Positions 27,057-36,145 of a stretch of 64,000 nt of DNA are shown one piece after another. The DNA is from Pontibacter amylolyticus (lineage in GTDB: Bacteria; Bacteroidota; Bacteroidia; Cytophagales; Hymenobacteraceae): NCBI RefSeq assembly GCF_014638845.1, contig NZ_BMFP01000001.1:226690-290689 (forward strand), given 5' to 3'. Position 1 is the stretch's first letter, and the number at the start of each line of letters is the position of its first letter. Both the position numbers and the translations under genes were made by a program. The notes beneath the pieces were generated by a model that saw nothing but the letters and a program-made list of their open reading frames with translations, searched no databases and had not been told where the DNA came from.

Positions 27057-27127
27057 TTTAGATCATCTGAAATCCTGAGAATCTTTTAATCCTGTAAATC
27101 CTTGGGGTAGGGGCCCTATATAAAGAT
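27057..27127. repeat. Dispersed ATCCTGAAAATCC-type intergenic repeat
   Basis: Degenerate tandem words AAATCCTGAGAATC and TAATCCTGTAAATCC are followed by TTGGGGTAGGGGCCCTATA. The same order of words occurs at about 220-285, and an inverted-orientation copy lies near 32050-32096. Confidence 0.65.
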
Positions 27128-27940
27128 CTAAGACACGCTACTCTGCATATTCCTCAACCGGATGCGGGTCAGGATCTTTTTGGTATACAGCGGGAAGTCG
27201 CCTTTCATCATCCAATCGTAGTAGCTTGGTTCTTTGCTCAGCACTTCCTCCACTGGCACGTTGCGGTGCTTGCCGAAGTTAAATACTTCCTGTCCGGCGT
27301 TGTTGTACACAATGCGGCCCGCCAGGTCGGCTGACTTCTCGAAGGTAAACTTGTGGAGCTGGGCCATGTCGTTCTGGATCGGGGTATCCTCTATACCTTC
27401 TGCCACTTCCACCACCGTGTTTTCATAACGCTCCAACTGCGCTTTCAGGATGTGGTAAGTCGCTACAGTGTCGGCCTCGGCGCTGTGGGCATTCTCCAGC
27501 GTTTTGTCGCAGTAGTACTTGTAAGCGGCAGAGAGCGTGCGCTTCTCCATCATGTGGAAGATGCGGCAGGCGTCCACCACGTGGCGGTTGTCGATGTCGA
27601 AGTCTATACCTACGCGCAGAAACTCCTCGGCCAGCAACGGTATATCGAAGCGCACCAGGTTGTAACCACCCAGGTCGCAACCCTCCATAAACTGGTACAG
27701 GTTGCGGGCCACCTGCTGAAAAGTAGGACAGTCCTTCACGTCCTCGTCGTAAATCTTGTGGATCAAACTCGACTCGAGCGGGATCGGCACGGTCGGGTTG
27801 ATGCGACGTGTTTTGAGGATCTCCTCGCCGTCTGGTTTTACTTTCAACACGCTGATCTCCACGATGCGGTCTTTGCAAATGTCGGTGCCGGTCGTTTCGA
27901 GGTCGAAGAATACGATGGGGCGCTTCAGGTTCAGTTTCAT
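27128..27940 (-). CDS. DnaQ-like 3'-5' exonuclease (DEDDh)
   Basis: A 270-aa protein. The exonuclease domain (about 7-175) has Exo I FFDLETTGTD (Asp13, Glu15), Exo II in YNLVRFDIPLL, and Exo III with His in AHSAEADTVAT. The C-terminal 90 residues (GKHRNVPVEEVL, PSYYDWMMKGDF) resemble a small domain found in other exonuclease-like proteins of the phylum. It could be a proofreading subunit or a repair/RNA exonuclease. It starts 11 nt after the Mpl-like gene's end, likely one transcript. Confidence 0.88.
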   Translation of the reverse strand: MKLNLKRPIVFFDLETTGTDICKDRIVEISVLKVKPDGEEILKTRRINPTVPIPLESSLIHKIYDEDVKDCPTFQQVARNLYQFMEGCDLGGYNLVRFDIPLLAEEFLRVGIDFDIDNRHVVDACRIFHMMEKRTLSAAYKYYCDKTLENAHSAEADTVATYHILKAQLERYENTVVEVAEGIEDTPIQNDMAQLHKFTFEKSADLAGRIVYNNAGQEVFNFGKHRNVPVEEVLSKEPSYYDWMMKGDFPLYTKKILTRIRLRNMQSSVS

Positions 27941-27951
27941 GATGGGGTGGT

Positions 27952-29331
27952 TTACAGAACCGCTTTTTTGAGCGTCTCCAGGTCAAGGTTTTGATAAGTG
28001 CCTGAGCTCATGAGCAGCAGGTTGGCGTTCTGCCAGTTCATGCCTTTCAGGTGCTCGAGCAATGCGGCTGAGTCGGTGTATACCTGCAGCTTTGGATTGC
28101 CGAAGGCGCTGCGCAGGTCTTCTTCTGAGAGCATCTCCATGCGCTTGTGCTCCACCGTTTTAGGGCTGAAGAACACAATCGGCACATCGGCTTTGTCGAG
28201 GGCACCGGCATATTGCGGCAGGAAATTCTTATTGAGACTGCTGAAGGTATGCAGTTCCACACAGGCCACCAGCTTGCGCTGCGGATACTGCGTTTTTACA
28301 GCTTCGGTCGTTGCTTTTACTTTAGAAGGTGCGTGGGCGAAGTCACGGAAAATGACGGTGTTACTGCCTTCGCCGAGTTTCTCCAGTCGTTTGGCAGCTC
28401 CCTTAAAGGTTTTGAGCGCCTCGTAAAAGTCAGGTGCCTTGATACCAATCTTCTTGCAGACTTCCTTCGCTGCACTGATGTTGCGCAGGTTGTGCTCGCC
28501 GAAGAGCGGGATTTCCACGTCACCCTCCTTTTTGGTATGCAGAATGGTTTTGCCGTTGATGATACTGTGCGGATGGACGGTATAGCCAATGTAGTTGATG
28601 TCGGCAGGGTTGCGCGGCACGGCCACCAGCTGTACCTGCTCGTCGTCCTGGTTGTAGATGAGCGTACCTGCCTTCGGCGTCATCTCCGCGAAAATGCGGA
28701 ACTGCTCACGGTATACCTCCGGCGTCGGGAACACGTTGATATGGTCCCAGCTGATGCCGCTGATCACGGCGATGTGGTGGTGGTACAGATGAAATTTCGG
28801 TACACGCTTGATGGGGTCGGAGAGGTACTCGTCGCCTTCGATGATAATGATCGGAGCATCATCCGTGAGGCGCACCATGCGGTCGAAGCCCTCGAGCTGC
28901 GCGCCCACGGCGTAGTCGAACAGGCGGCCGCAATGCTGGAGCACGTGCATGATGATAGAGGTGATGGACGTCTTGCCGTGGCTGCCACCGATCACGATGC
29001 GCTGTTTGTGCCTACTCAGCTCATGAATGAAATCCGGGAAAGAGTAAACAGGTATACCCAGCTCCTGCGCGCGCAGCAGTTCCGGGTTATCGGCGCGGGC
29101 GTGCATCCCCAAAATCACCGCATCGGGTTTATCGTTCAGTTTCTCAGGAAACCAGCCTTCCTCAGCCGGCAGTATCCCTGCAGCGGCCAGTCGGCTTTTG
29201 GCCGGCTCGTAGATCTCGTCGTCCGAACCAGTCACTCTTATACCTTGATCGTGCAGCGCCAGGGCCAGGTTGTGCATGATGCTGCCACCTGTGGCGATCA
29301 GGTGAATGTGTTTAAAATCCGTTCTCTCCAT
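27952..29331 (-). CDS. mpl: Mur-ligase family protein, Mpl-like (murein tripeptide recycling)
   Basis: A 459-aa Mur ligase. The N-terminal Rossmann part starts HLIATGGSIMHNLAL and contains GSDDEIYEP, the ATP loop GGSHGKTS is at 115-122, and the conserved His/Asn boxes follow (DHINVF, GEHNLRN, DFAHAPSKVKAT). Sequence pattern and length fit Mpl, which ligates UDP-MurNAc to recycled L-Ala-gamma-D-Glu-mDAP, rather than MurC, which would sit in a dcw cluster. Cytoplasmic. Transcribed with the exonuclease gene. Confidence 0.85.
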   Translation of the reverse strand: MERTDFKHIHLIATGGSIMHNLALALHDQGIRVTGSDDEIYEPAKSRLAAAGILPAEEGWFPEKLNDKPDAVILGMHARADNPELLRAQELGIPVYSFPDFIHELSRHKQRIVIGGSHGKTSITSIIMHVLQHCGRLFDYAVGAQLEGFDRMVRLTDDAPIIIIEGDEYLSDPIKRVPKFHLYHHHIAVISGISWDHINVFPTPEVYREQFRIFAEMTPKAGTLIYNQDDEQVQLVAVPRNPADINYIGYTVHPHSIINGKTILHTKKEGDVEIPLFGEHNLRNISAAKEVCKKIGIKAPDFYEALKTFKGAAKRLEKLGEGSNTVIFRDFAHAPSKVKATTEAVKTQYPQRKLVACVELHTFSSLNKNFLPQYAGALDKADVPIVFFSPKTVEHKRMEMLSEEDLRSAFGNPKLQVYTDSAALLEHLKGMNWQNANLLLMSSGTYQNLDLETLKKAVL

Positions 29332-29452
29332 AATCCATGCTATCCGTTTAGCGAACCGACAAAATTATCATTCCTGACTTAAATGTAAATAGCTATACGC
29401 TAATATGTGGATATCTTCCGTAATTTGTGGATTACTTGGGCGCCTTACTTTT

Positions 29453-29460
29453 TAAATTTG
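29453..29460 (+). promoter_or_regulatory. -7 element for dnaB
   Basis: TAAATTTG is an exact TAnnTTTG match; TTTG at 29424-29427 is 25 nt upstream, slightly long. Initiation would fall at about 29466, favouring the downstream ATG 29480 over 29465 as the dnaB start. Confidence 0.55.
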
Positions 29461-29464
29461 TGGT

Positions 29465-31036
29465 ATGGAGGAGATGAAAATGAATGTGCGGCCAACTGGC
29501 AACCGCGGCACCTGGAGCAAAAAAGCGCCTGCCGTGGCAGAGTTGGGTAAAAAACCGCCGCAGGCACTAGATTTGGAGGAGGCTGTGTTAGGCGCTCTGA
29601 TGTTGGAGAAGGATGCGCTGACCACGGTGATCGACATTCTGCGCCCCAACTCTTTTTACAAAGAGGCGCATCAACGCATTTTTAAAGCGATCCTGGCCCT
29701 GTTCGACAAGTCAGAGCCGATCGACATCCTGACCGTGACCCACGAGCTGCGCGAAAACGGTGAGCTGGAACTGGCCGGTGGCGCTTACTACGTTACGCAG
29801 CTGACAACCCGCGTTAACTCGGCGGCCAACATCGAGTACCACGCCCGTATCATCACGGAAAACTCGATTAAGCGCGACCTGATCTCGATTTCCTCTGAAG
29901 TGCTTTCGAGCGCCTTTGAAGATACCACTGACGTATTCGAATTGCTTGACAGAACTGAAGCCAAGCTCTACGAAGTATCGGAATCCAACATCCGCAAGAA
30001 CTTTGACGACATGCGCTCTTTGATGCATGCTGCGATCAAGGAACTGGAGGAGAAGCGCAAGCAGACTGACGGCCTGACCGGCGTACCAAGCGGCATGACC
30101 GCCCTGGACCGTGTGACTTCCGGCTGGCAGAAATCGGATTTGATCATTCTGGCGGCTCGTCCGGCGATGGGTAAGACGGCCTTCGTGCTTTCCTGCCTGC
30201 GCAACGCGGCCGTTGATTTTAAGAAGGGGGTGGCGATTTTCTCGCTGGAGATGTCCTCGCTACAGCTGGTGAATCGTCTGATTTCTTCGGAAGCCGAGCT
30301 CGATTCTGAGAAGATCAAGAAAGGCAGTCTCGAGGATTACGAATGGGCGCAGCTCAACCACAAAATAGCGAAACTGACCGAAGCCCCGATCTTCATTGAC
30401 GATACGCCGGGTCTTTCTATCCGTGAGCTTCGCACCAAATGCCGCCGACTGAAGGCGCAGTACGACATCCAGATGGTGATCATTGACTACCTGCAGCTTA
30501 TGAGCGGCAACGCGGATGGCAAGGGTGGCGGTAACCGGGAGCAGGAAATTGCTTCCATCTCACGGGCCATGAAAATGCTGGCCAAGGAGCTGAACGTGCC
30601 AGTAATTGCCCTGTCGCAGCTGAGCCGCGCCGTGGAAACCCGTGGGGGCGACAAGCGACCGCAACTGTCCGACCTTCGTGAATCCGGTTCCATCGAGCAG
30701 GACGCCGACATGGTGCTCTTCCTCTACCGTCCGGAATACTACGGCATCACTGAAGACGAAATGGGCAACCCGACTGCCGGGGTAGGTGAGGTGATCATCG
30801 CCAAGCACCGTAACGGTTCACTGGAGAACGTGCAGCTGAAGTTTATCGGCAAGTACACCAAGTTCACGAACCTGGACTCTGATTTCGGCGGTGACGGCGG
30901 ATTCAATGCATTGCCGAACAGCAGCTTCGACACCGAAACGCCAGGCGCCATCCGATTGGGTAGCCGCATGAACGACGGCGGTAAGGGTGGGGGAGGATTC
31001 CCGGCCTCAGGCTTCGACGACGAACCGCCGTTTTAA
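29465..31036 (+). CDS. dnaB: Replicative DNA helicase
   Basis: Hexameric helicase unwinding DNA at replication forks. The 523-aa protein has an N-terminal DnaB domain (about 30-135), Walker A PAMGKTAF with Lys237, Walker B MVIIDYLQLM, and DLRESGSIEQDADMV. The low-complexity Gly/Pro tail is normal. ATG 29465 is reported, but ATG 29480 is preceded by GGAGGAG at a good distance and fits the promoter, so the real product may lack five residues. No intein is present. It ends in a family-A repeat fragment and a hairpin shared with the convergent nitroreductase. Confidence 0.95.
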   Translation: MEEMKMNVRPTGNRGTWSKKAPAVAELGKKPPQALDLEEAVLGALMLEKDALTTVIDILRPNSFYKEAHQRIFKAILALFDKSEPIDILTVTHELRENGELELAGGAYYVTQLTTRVNSAANIEYHARIITENSIKRDLISISSEVLSSAFEDTTDVFELLDRTEAKLYEVSESNIRKNFDDMRSLMHAAIKELEEKRKQTDGLTGVPSGMTALDRVTSGWQKSDLIILAARPAMGKTAFVLSCLRNAAVDFKKGVAIFSLEMSSLQLVNRLISSEAELDSEKIKKGSLEDYEWAQLNHKIAKLTEAPIFIDDTPGLSIRELRTKCRRLKAQYDIQMVIIDYLQLMSGNADGKGGGNREQEIASISRAMKMLAKELNVPVIALSQLSRAVETRGGDKRPQLSDLRESGSIEQDADMVLFLYRPEYYGITEDEMGNPTAGVGEVIIAKHRNGSLENVQLKFIGKYTKFTNLDSDFGGDGGFNALPNSSFDTETPGAIRLGSRMNDGGKGGGGFPASGFDDEPPF

Positions 31037-31042
31037 GTTTTA

Positions 31043-31138
31043 GACAAAAGACATTTTTGACAAAGGACAAAGGACTTTGATAAAGAAAACAGACGAACGG
31101 GGAATTAGCCCTGTTCTAGCGTTCATTCTAAATGAAGT
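31043..31138. repeat. Family A repeat fragment
   Basis: Starts just after the dnaB stop with GACAAAAGAC, GACAAAGGAC and AAAGGACTTTG words, as in the inner arms of copies 1 and 2, and ends with GAAGTCCTT. The outer GTATCAAGTAGC arms are missing. Confidence 0.5.
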
Positions 31139-31163
31139 CCTTATAAAATCTTAAGCCAAAGGA

Positions 31164-31200
31164 AGAAAAGCCGCTGCGCCCCAGAGCCGGCGGCTTTTCT
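31164..31200. terminator. Bidirectional terminator between dnaB and nitroreductase
   Basis: AGAAAAGCCGC (31164-31174) pairs with GCGGCTTTTCT (31190-31200), with A and T tails on either side, between convergent genes. Confidence 0.8.
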
Positions 31201-31203
31201 ATT

Positions 31204-31788
31204 TTACATCCACTCCACTTTCTCATCCAGTGGCACCGTGCGTTTGCCCTCTGCTGCAGGTTCGTCGGCATAGCCCAGGTATAGAATGCCAAGCACAATA
31301 TCCTCATCGCGTAGGTGCAGCATCTCTTTCATAGGTGGTTGATATGCCATGCCGCCAGAACCCCAGTAGCTCGCTATACCTAAGGCTGTAGCACCCAGTA
31401 ACAGGTTTTGGATGGCGCAGGAAGTGGCAGCAATCTCCTCTAGAGCGGGAATTTTGGGCAAGTCACCGCGCTGCATGTACGCCACGATCACATGCGAAGC
31501 CTGGTCGCCCATGTGCAGCAGTTTGTCATACCGCTGCTGCAGGAAATTTTCTTCTTCTGTGTGCTTTTTGTACAGCTCAGCATGTGCCAGACAGAAGTCC
31601 TGTACCTTGTCGCCGGAGTATACCTTAAAGCGCCAGGGTTCCGTGTGGCCGTGCGTAGGCGCCCAGTCTGCCAGTTCGAGCAGTTGTTTTATTTGCTCGT
31701 CAGGTATACGCTGCCCGTTCATTTTGCCGGGTTTGGTGGTTCTGCGATTTTGTATGATTTGGCTTATTTGAGAGAATGATGCGTTCAT
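31204..31788 (-). CDS. Nitroreductase family protein
   Basis: A 194-aa FMN-dependent oxidoreductase of the NfsB/YdjA fold. The N-terminal RRTTKPGKMNG supplies the FMN phosphate contacts, WAPTHGHTEPWRF matches the family HxxPWRF stretch, and SCAIQNLLLGATALGIASYWGSGG is the conserved helix. It uses NAD(P)H to reduce nitro compounds or quinones. Length is normal. It has its own upstream region and ends at the hairpin shared with dnaB. Confidence 0.92.
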   Translation of the reverse strand: MNASFSQISQIIQNRRTTKPGKMNGQRIPDEQIKQLLELADWAPTHGHTEPWRFKVYSGDKVQDFCLAHAELYKKHTEEENFLQQRYDKLLHMGDQASHVIVAYMQRGDLPKIPALEEIAATSCAIQNLLLGATALGIASYWGSGGMAYQPPMKEMLHLRDEDIVLGILYLGYADEPAAEGKRTVPLDEKVEWM

Positions 31789-31957
31789 ATGAATAGGTCA
31801 ATGCTTTCTGCAAAGGTACGTACATTGATTGCCCTATCCCAATTTGGGTGGAGGTGGGTTCCTATACCTAGATTGTGAGAACATTGTGGACATGCTGCAG
31901 TAAAGGAACGTTAACACCTCGCAGTGTTTTCTACCGTGAGTGTCTGGGGGTTTTTAC

Positions 31958-32233
31958 CCCACCCCAGCCCTCCCCTTTTATCGAGGGCCCCTACCCCCAA
32001 AACAGGGGAGGGAGCTAAGAATTTCATTGTCATCCTCCTGCCATGTTTGTCTGAATCAGGATTTACAGGATTAGAGAATTTACAGGATTTTGGCAGATAC
32101 CGGGTCCAACCACCCCTGCCCCTCCTTATCCAAGGAGGGGAGCTTTTACTGTTATATCACAGGTATAGCTTCGTAGCTAAAGCTTGTGAACGATGAACAC
32201 ACCCCTGCCCCTCTCAAGAGGGGATTTTTGCCG
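31958..32233. repeat. Cluster of C-rich/G-rich short inverted repeats
   Basis: Three copies of a pattern CCCCTGCCCCTCC...GGAGGGG (31958-32013, 32106-32142, 32197-32233), each with a short AT-containing loop such as TTATCCAA or TCAAG. A related copy is at 119-145. Between the first two lies the inverted ATCCTGTAAATCC element (32050-32096). Confidence 0.6.
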
Positions 32234-32409
32234 TTACCACACTACAGGTATAGGCGCTGTAGTTGCTGTCAAACACTACCGACAGGTTTAGCAAGACTAG
32301 CTTGCCCCGGAAGCAATGAAATAGATCACCTCAGCCAGGTGCGCTTTTCGGCGCTCCACTGTTGGGGGTGAAGGGGCCCCCTGTCAAGAGCGGTCAGCGA
32401 GTTTGGAGC

Positions 32410-32451
32410 GTCTTGACTTTTTTGCTTACTTTTTGTGTCAAGACAAAAAGT
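32410..32451. repeat. Interleaved double hairpin element
   Basis: GTCTTGAC (32410-32417) can pair with GTCAAGAC (32437-32444), while ACTTTTTGT (32428-32436) can pair with ACAAAAAGT (32443-32451). The two stems interleave, so they are mutually exclusive or form a pseudoknot. No adjacent gene makes it an obvious attenuator. Confidence 0.55.
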
Positions 32452-32608
32452 GAGTGCCCGCCGCACAGGCGAAGCTATGAAACAATACTAGTTGCTACCT
32501 GAAAGCCAAGCTAAGCCAGCAAGGTATAGGTATAACCATGCAGCCAGCTATACCTGAGTCAGAGCCCAATCGAGAGTAGACACAAGCGTGGACGCTCCCT
32601 CCATACCT

Positions 32609-33547
32609 CTACTTATGCTTCAACAACCACTGGTAAATCTCCTCGGTATCCTCTTTGCGGCAAAGCTCTGACCCTGGCGTCATGGTGGCGGCAGTACCGG
32701 CAGCAACGCCGTAGCGCACTACTTCCTCCAGCGAACAACCCTGCAACAGACTCATCACCATACCTGCTACCATGCTGTCTCCGGCGCCGACGGCGCTCTG
32801 TTGCTTCACGGTGGGTGGCACCACATAGTGTATACCTGTCTCTTTGGAGGCGAGCATGGCTCCGCGGGGGCCGAGCGACACGACCAGCACTTTGCACTTG
32901 CCCTCGTCAATTACCTGCATGGCAAATTCTTCCTGTTCGAAAGCCGAAATATGTTCTTTCCCAGCTAATTTGGCCAGCTCACCCAAATTGGGTTTGATCA
33001 GGTATAGACCCTCTCCTGCCGCTTTCAAAAGGGCTTCTCCTGAAGAATCCACGATCAGCCTGAAGTTGCGCTTGTGGGCGATCACCGCCATCCGGAGGTA
33101 AAAGTCGTCGGGCACGCCCGGAGCCAGACTGCCACTGGCTACCACGTATTCAGGGACTTGGTCCAGCTTTTCGAGTTTATCCAGCACCTGCTGCCATTCT
33201 GATTCCTCTATCTGCGGACCCGGCATGCCGAAGCGGAACTGGTCGCCAGTATTGTCTTCCATCACCATCAGGTTTTCGCGGGTCCAAGTTTTGGTCTGGC
33301 CATTCCAGTATTCCACGCCTTCCTCTTTCAGCAAATCGCATAGCTTTTCACCAGCCGGTCCTCCTGAGAGGAGCCAGGCGCAGGAGCTGCCACCCAACTT
33401 GCGTATGGCCCGGGAAACGTTGATGCCTCCTCCCCCCGGTTCATAGGTGGGTTCTTCGCAGCGGAGTTTCTTCTCGGGCAGCACACGCTGCACATGAGTG
33501 CTCTTATCTAAGGCCGGGTTGATCGTGATGGTCAGGACTTTATGCAT
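32609..33547 (-). CDS. pfkB: PfkB-family sugar-phosphate kinase (6-phosphofructokinase II-like)
   Basis: A 312-aa ribokinase-fold kinase from ATG 33547 (MHKVLTITINPALDKS); the ATG at 33574 adds nine unconserved residues. Landmarks are GGGGINVSRAIRKLGG, the anion-hole motif GAGDSMVAGM with catalytic Asp, and IKPNLGEL. Closest known types are E. coli PfkB and 1-phosphofructokinase/tagatose-6-P kinase. It would phosphorylate fructose 6-phosphate or a related sugar phosphate and is the last gene of the trehalose-type cluster. Substrate is not certain. Confidence 0.85.
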   Translation of the reverse strand: MHKVLTITINPALDKSTHVQRVLPEKKLRCEEPTYEPGGGGINVSRAIRKLGGSSCAWLLSGGPAGEKLCDLLKEEGVEYWNGQTKTWTRENLMVMEDNTGDQFRFGMPGPQIEESEWQQVLDKLEKLDQVPEYVVASGSLAPGVPDDFYLRMAVIAHKRNFRLIVDSSGEALLKAAGEGLYLIKPNLGELAKLAGKEHISAFEQEEFAMQVIDEGKCKVLVVSLGPRGAMLASKETGIHYVVPPTVKQQSAVGAGDSMVAGMVMSLLQGCSLEEVVRYGVAAGTAATMTPGSELCRKEDTEEIYQWLLKHK

Positions 33548-33742
33548 AAGCTTCAGGTATAAATAGCTTGACAAATGACGTCACACAAGAGAATCTACTA
33601 TTATAAAATATCCGAATTGAAGGCTCTAATACAATTAAAAAAGCCTCCCCATACTTTCTTAAAAACTATCCTTTGACCCATAGTTAAAGGAAAAGCGCAT
33701 CAGGTATAGGTATAGAAATTCCTGAAATGCATACCTTATACC

Positions 33743-36145
33743 TCAGCGACGGATGTCGAACTCCTTCTGATCGCCGGTCTTAAAGGTATAAGCTTCACCA
33801 CGAACCCCGATTTTCACTTCCTTGGACCAGCCTCTGTCAAATTTGATGATCAGTTTATCTCGGGTAATTTTCAGTTCTAGCCAGTGTCCGCGATAGCGGA
33901 GCTGCAGGTTGAGGCAGGGCATTTCGTCCGGAAGTACTGGGTTCAGCCACAGCACATTATCACGAATCTCGAGGCCGGTATAGGCGCGCTGCACCAGGTC
34001 TACCGTGCCGGCCATGGCACCCAGGTGTATGCCTTCGGCCGTGGTGCCTCCCTGTATATCTTCCAGGTCACTCATCAGGGCTGTCTCAAAGTTAGTCCAG
34101 GAGCGTTTACGGTCCGAACGGGCCAGCACCCAGGCGTGTACGATCTTACTCAGGGTGGAGCCATGCGAGGTGCGCTGTTCGTAGTAGGCAATGTTTTCAG
34201 GTATACGCTCGGGCCTGAAGTCGTAGTCAAGCTGCTGGAAGATGGAAATCAATTCTTCCGAAGAAAACAGGTAAAATAGCATCAGTACATCGGCCTGTTT
34301 GCTGGCTTTGTACTTGTTCACGCTGTCGCCTTCGCTTTCCAGGATGCGGTCAAGGCGCATGGCTTCGCCGTGCTTTACCCTGTACTTCGCCCAGTCGAAC
34401 TCATGCAGCTGGTCGTAGCCGTCAAATTGCGCGATGATCCTGGTATCTTCCAGAAAAGGCACGTACATGCGCTTACCAATATCCTCCCAGCGTGTCAGGT
34501 GGTCAGGCGAGATATGCCGCTTGGTGAGCAGTTCTTGGTAGCGGGAGTCACCGATCACCTCTTTGAGCTGCAGCGCTTTCTGGATCACCCAAACGGCCAT
34601 CACGTTGGTATAGGCGTTGTTATTCAGGCCTACTTCCTCAGAATCGGGATACTCGGTGTGGTACTCGTCCGGCCCTACCACGTGCAGTATCTCGTAGCGG
34701 CCGGTTTCCTGGTTGATGGTAGCGATCGTGGACCAGAACTGTGCGATATCCAGCAACATCTCAGCACCGTGGTAGCTCAGAAAATCGATGTCGCCGGTGG
34801 CCTGATAATAGTGCCACACGTTGTAGGCAACAGCCGAACTGATGTGCCGCTGCAGAAACGTGTTGTCAGGCAGCCAGCGCCCCGACTGCGGATTGAGGTG
34901 GATGACCTGGCTTTCCTCTCGGCCATTGCTGCCGCTTTGCCACGGAAACATGGCCCCTTTATACCCTGCCGCTTTTGCAGCACTCCGGGCCTCGTTCAGG
35001 CGACGGTAGCGGTACATGAGCAACTCCCGCGTGATGGCCGGCAGGTGCAGGTTGAGGAAAGGAAAGATGAAGAGCTCGTCCCAGAAGATGTGTCCCCTGT
35101 AGGCCTCTCCGTGCCAGCCGCGGGCGGGCACACCCACGTCCAGGTCGACGGTATGGCCCGAAACGGATTGCAGCAGGTGGAAGATGTGCAGGCGCAGCGC
35201 AGACTGCACTTTTGTGTTGCAGGCCGTGTCGAGGTCACAGCGGTTCCAGATGCGTTGCCAGGCCCGCTTGTGCTCCTCCAAAGACTCTTCAAAAGTTCCC
35301 TGCCGGATGCTGTTGGCGCAGGCATCCTGCAAAGGTTCGGAGGTAGCCCAGTCGCGGGAGGTATAGAGCAGCACGCTTTTCTCGAGCCGTAGAGGCTGGC
35401 CTTCTGTTGCCTGCAGCTTGTATACATGTTCGGTATAACCCTGTTCAATTTTGGTCTGAGGCAACACGCCACTGGCCTGTCCACTCAGGTATACCTTCGT
35501 GCGGGCAACCTGCGCCATGCGGGTCTTTGATTGCACAGTCTGCACCACCAGGTATAGGGTCTCCTCGTCGTACTGGCCCTGTTCCAATGTTTCGAGGTGC
35601 TGACTGGCCAGTGCGCGGTAACGGGCCACGCCACTGTTGATCACGCGGCCGTCGAGGGCGGCACGCAGCTCTACTTCCCCTGACCAGTTAAAAGGCGTCA
35701 ACTGCCATTCCAGCGCGGCCAGGTGCGGGTTTGCCATGCTGACGATGCGGCGGGTGTTGAGTTTCGACTCGCGTCCCTTGCTGTCGCGGAAATGCACGAA
35801 GCGGCGCAGCACACCATGCTGCATATCAAGCTCCTGCTTAAAGTCGAGCACCTCGACATTGCTAATGTGAAACCACGCTTCGCCTGGCTGCCGGAAGGAA
35901 ACGGGTAGCCAGTTGGGCCAGTTCACCAGGTCTTCGTTTTCGATTTGCTTACCGGCTACTTCGGAGGTGAGCCGGTTATAGCCGCCGGCCAGGTAGGTGC
36001 CGGGGTAGTGTAGGTCGTCTTCGGCAAGTGTTTCTTCAAATGCGCCACGGGTGGCAATGTAACCATTGCCTAAAGTGCAGAGCGCTTCGCGCAGGGTTTG
36101 CTCTTTGGGCACCCATTGGTTGTAGATGATGCTCCAATCAGCCAT
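33743..36145 (-). CDS. Glycoside hydrolase family 65 phosphorylase (trehalose/maltose/kojibiose type)
   Basis: An 800-aa GH65 protein with the N-terminal beta-sandwich domain (about 1-270), linker, (alpha/alpha)6 barrel (about 310-690) and C-terminal beta domain. The general-acid Glu494 lies in HVVGPDEYHTE, and the phosphate-site stretch SHGSTLSKIVHAW near 660 marks a phosphorylase. It would split an alpha-glucosyl disaccharide with phosphate to beta-glucose 1-phosphate plus glucose, cytoplasmically since no signal peptide is present. The adjacent OtsB (8-nt overlap) and beta-PGM-like HAD suggest trehalose; maltose and kojibiose remain possible. Confidence 0.9.
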   Translation of the reverse strand: MADWSIIYNQWVPKEQTLREALCTLGNGYIATRGAFEETLAEDDLHYPGTYLAGGYNRLTSEVAGKQIENEDLVNWPNWLPVSFRQPGEAWFHISNVEVLDFKQELDMQHGVLRRFVHFRDSKGRESKLNTRRIVSMANPHLAALEWQLTPFNWSGEVELRAALDGRVINSGVARYRALASQHLETLEQGQYDEETLYLVVQTVQSKTRMAQVARTKVYLSGQASGVLPQTKIEQGYTEHVYKLQATEGQPLRLEKSVLLYTSRDWATSEPLQDACANSIRQGTFEESLEEHKRAWQRIWNRCDLDTACNTKVQSALRLHIFHLLQSVSGHTVDLDVGVPARGWHGEAYRGHIFWDELFIFPFLNLHLPAITRELLMYRYRRLNEARSAAKAAGYKGAMFPWQSGSNGREESQVIHLNPQSGRWLPDNTFLQRHISSAVAYNVWHYYQATGDIDFLSYHGAEMLLDIAQFWSTIATINQETGRYEILHVVGPDEYHTEYPDSEEVGLNNNAYTNVMAVWVIQKALQLKEVIGDSRYQELLTKRHISPDHLTRWEDIGKRMYVPFLEDTRIIAQFDGYDQLHEFDWAKYRVKHGEAMRLDRILESEGDSVNKYKASKQADVLMLFYLFSSEELISIFQQLDYDFRPERIPENIAYYEQRTSHGSTLSKIVHAWVLARSDRKRSWTNFETALMSDLEDIQGGTTAEGIHLGAMAGTVDLVQRAYTGLEIRDNVLWLNPVLPDEMPCLNLQLRYRGHWLELKITRDKLIIKFDRGWSKEVKIGVRGEAYTFKTGDQKEFDIRR

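Larger units (their letters stand above)
31789..32608. other. 820-nt non-coding, repeat-rich region
   Basis: No credible gene. It holds three C/G-run inverted repeats (about 31958-32013, 32106-32142, 32197-32233), an inverted ATCCTGTAAATCC repeat (32050-32096), an interleaved hairpin (32410-32451) and five or more GGTATAG/CTATACC words (about 31863, 32163, 32247, 32525, 32549). It looks like a sink for decayed dispersed elements. Two short ORFs here have no coding character. Confidence 0.65.

Noticed and set aside
27423..29382. Long open frames overlapping the exonuclease and Mpl-like genes (187 and 411 codons)
   Set aside because: The first is a shifted same-strand frame of the exonuclease, the second is antisense to Mpl; both are shadows with no family motifs.
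31924..32371. Two short plus-strand ORFs (90 and 61 codons)
   Set aside because: They run through dispersed repeats and C/G-run palindromes and have no coding character.
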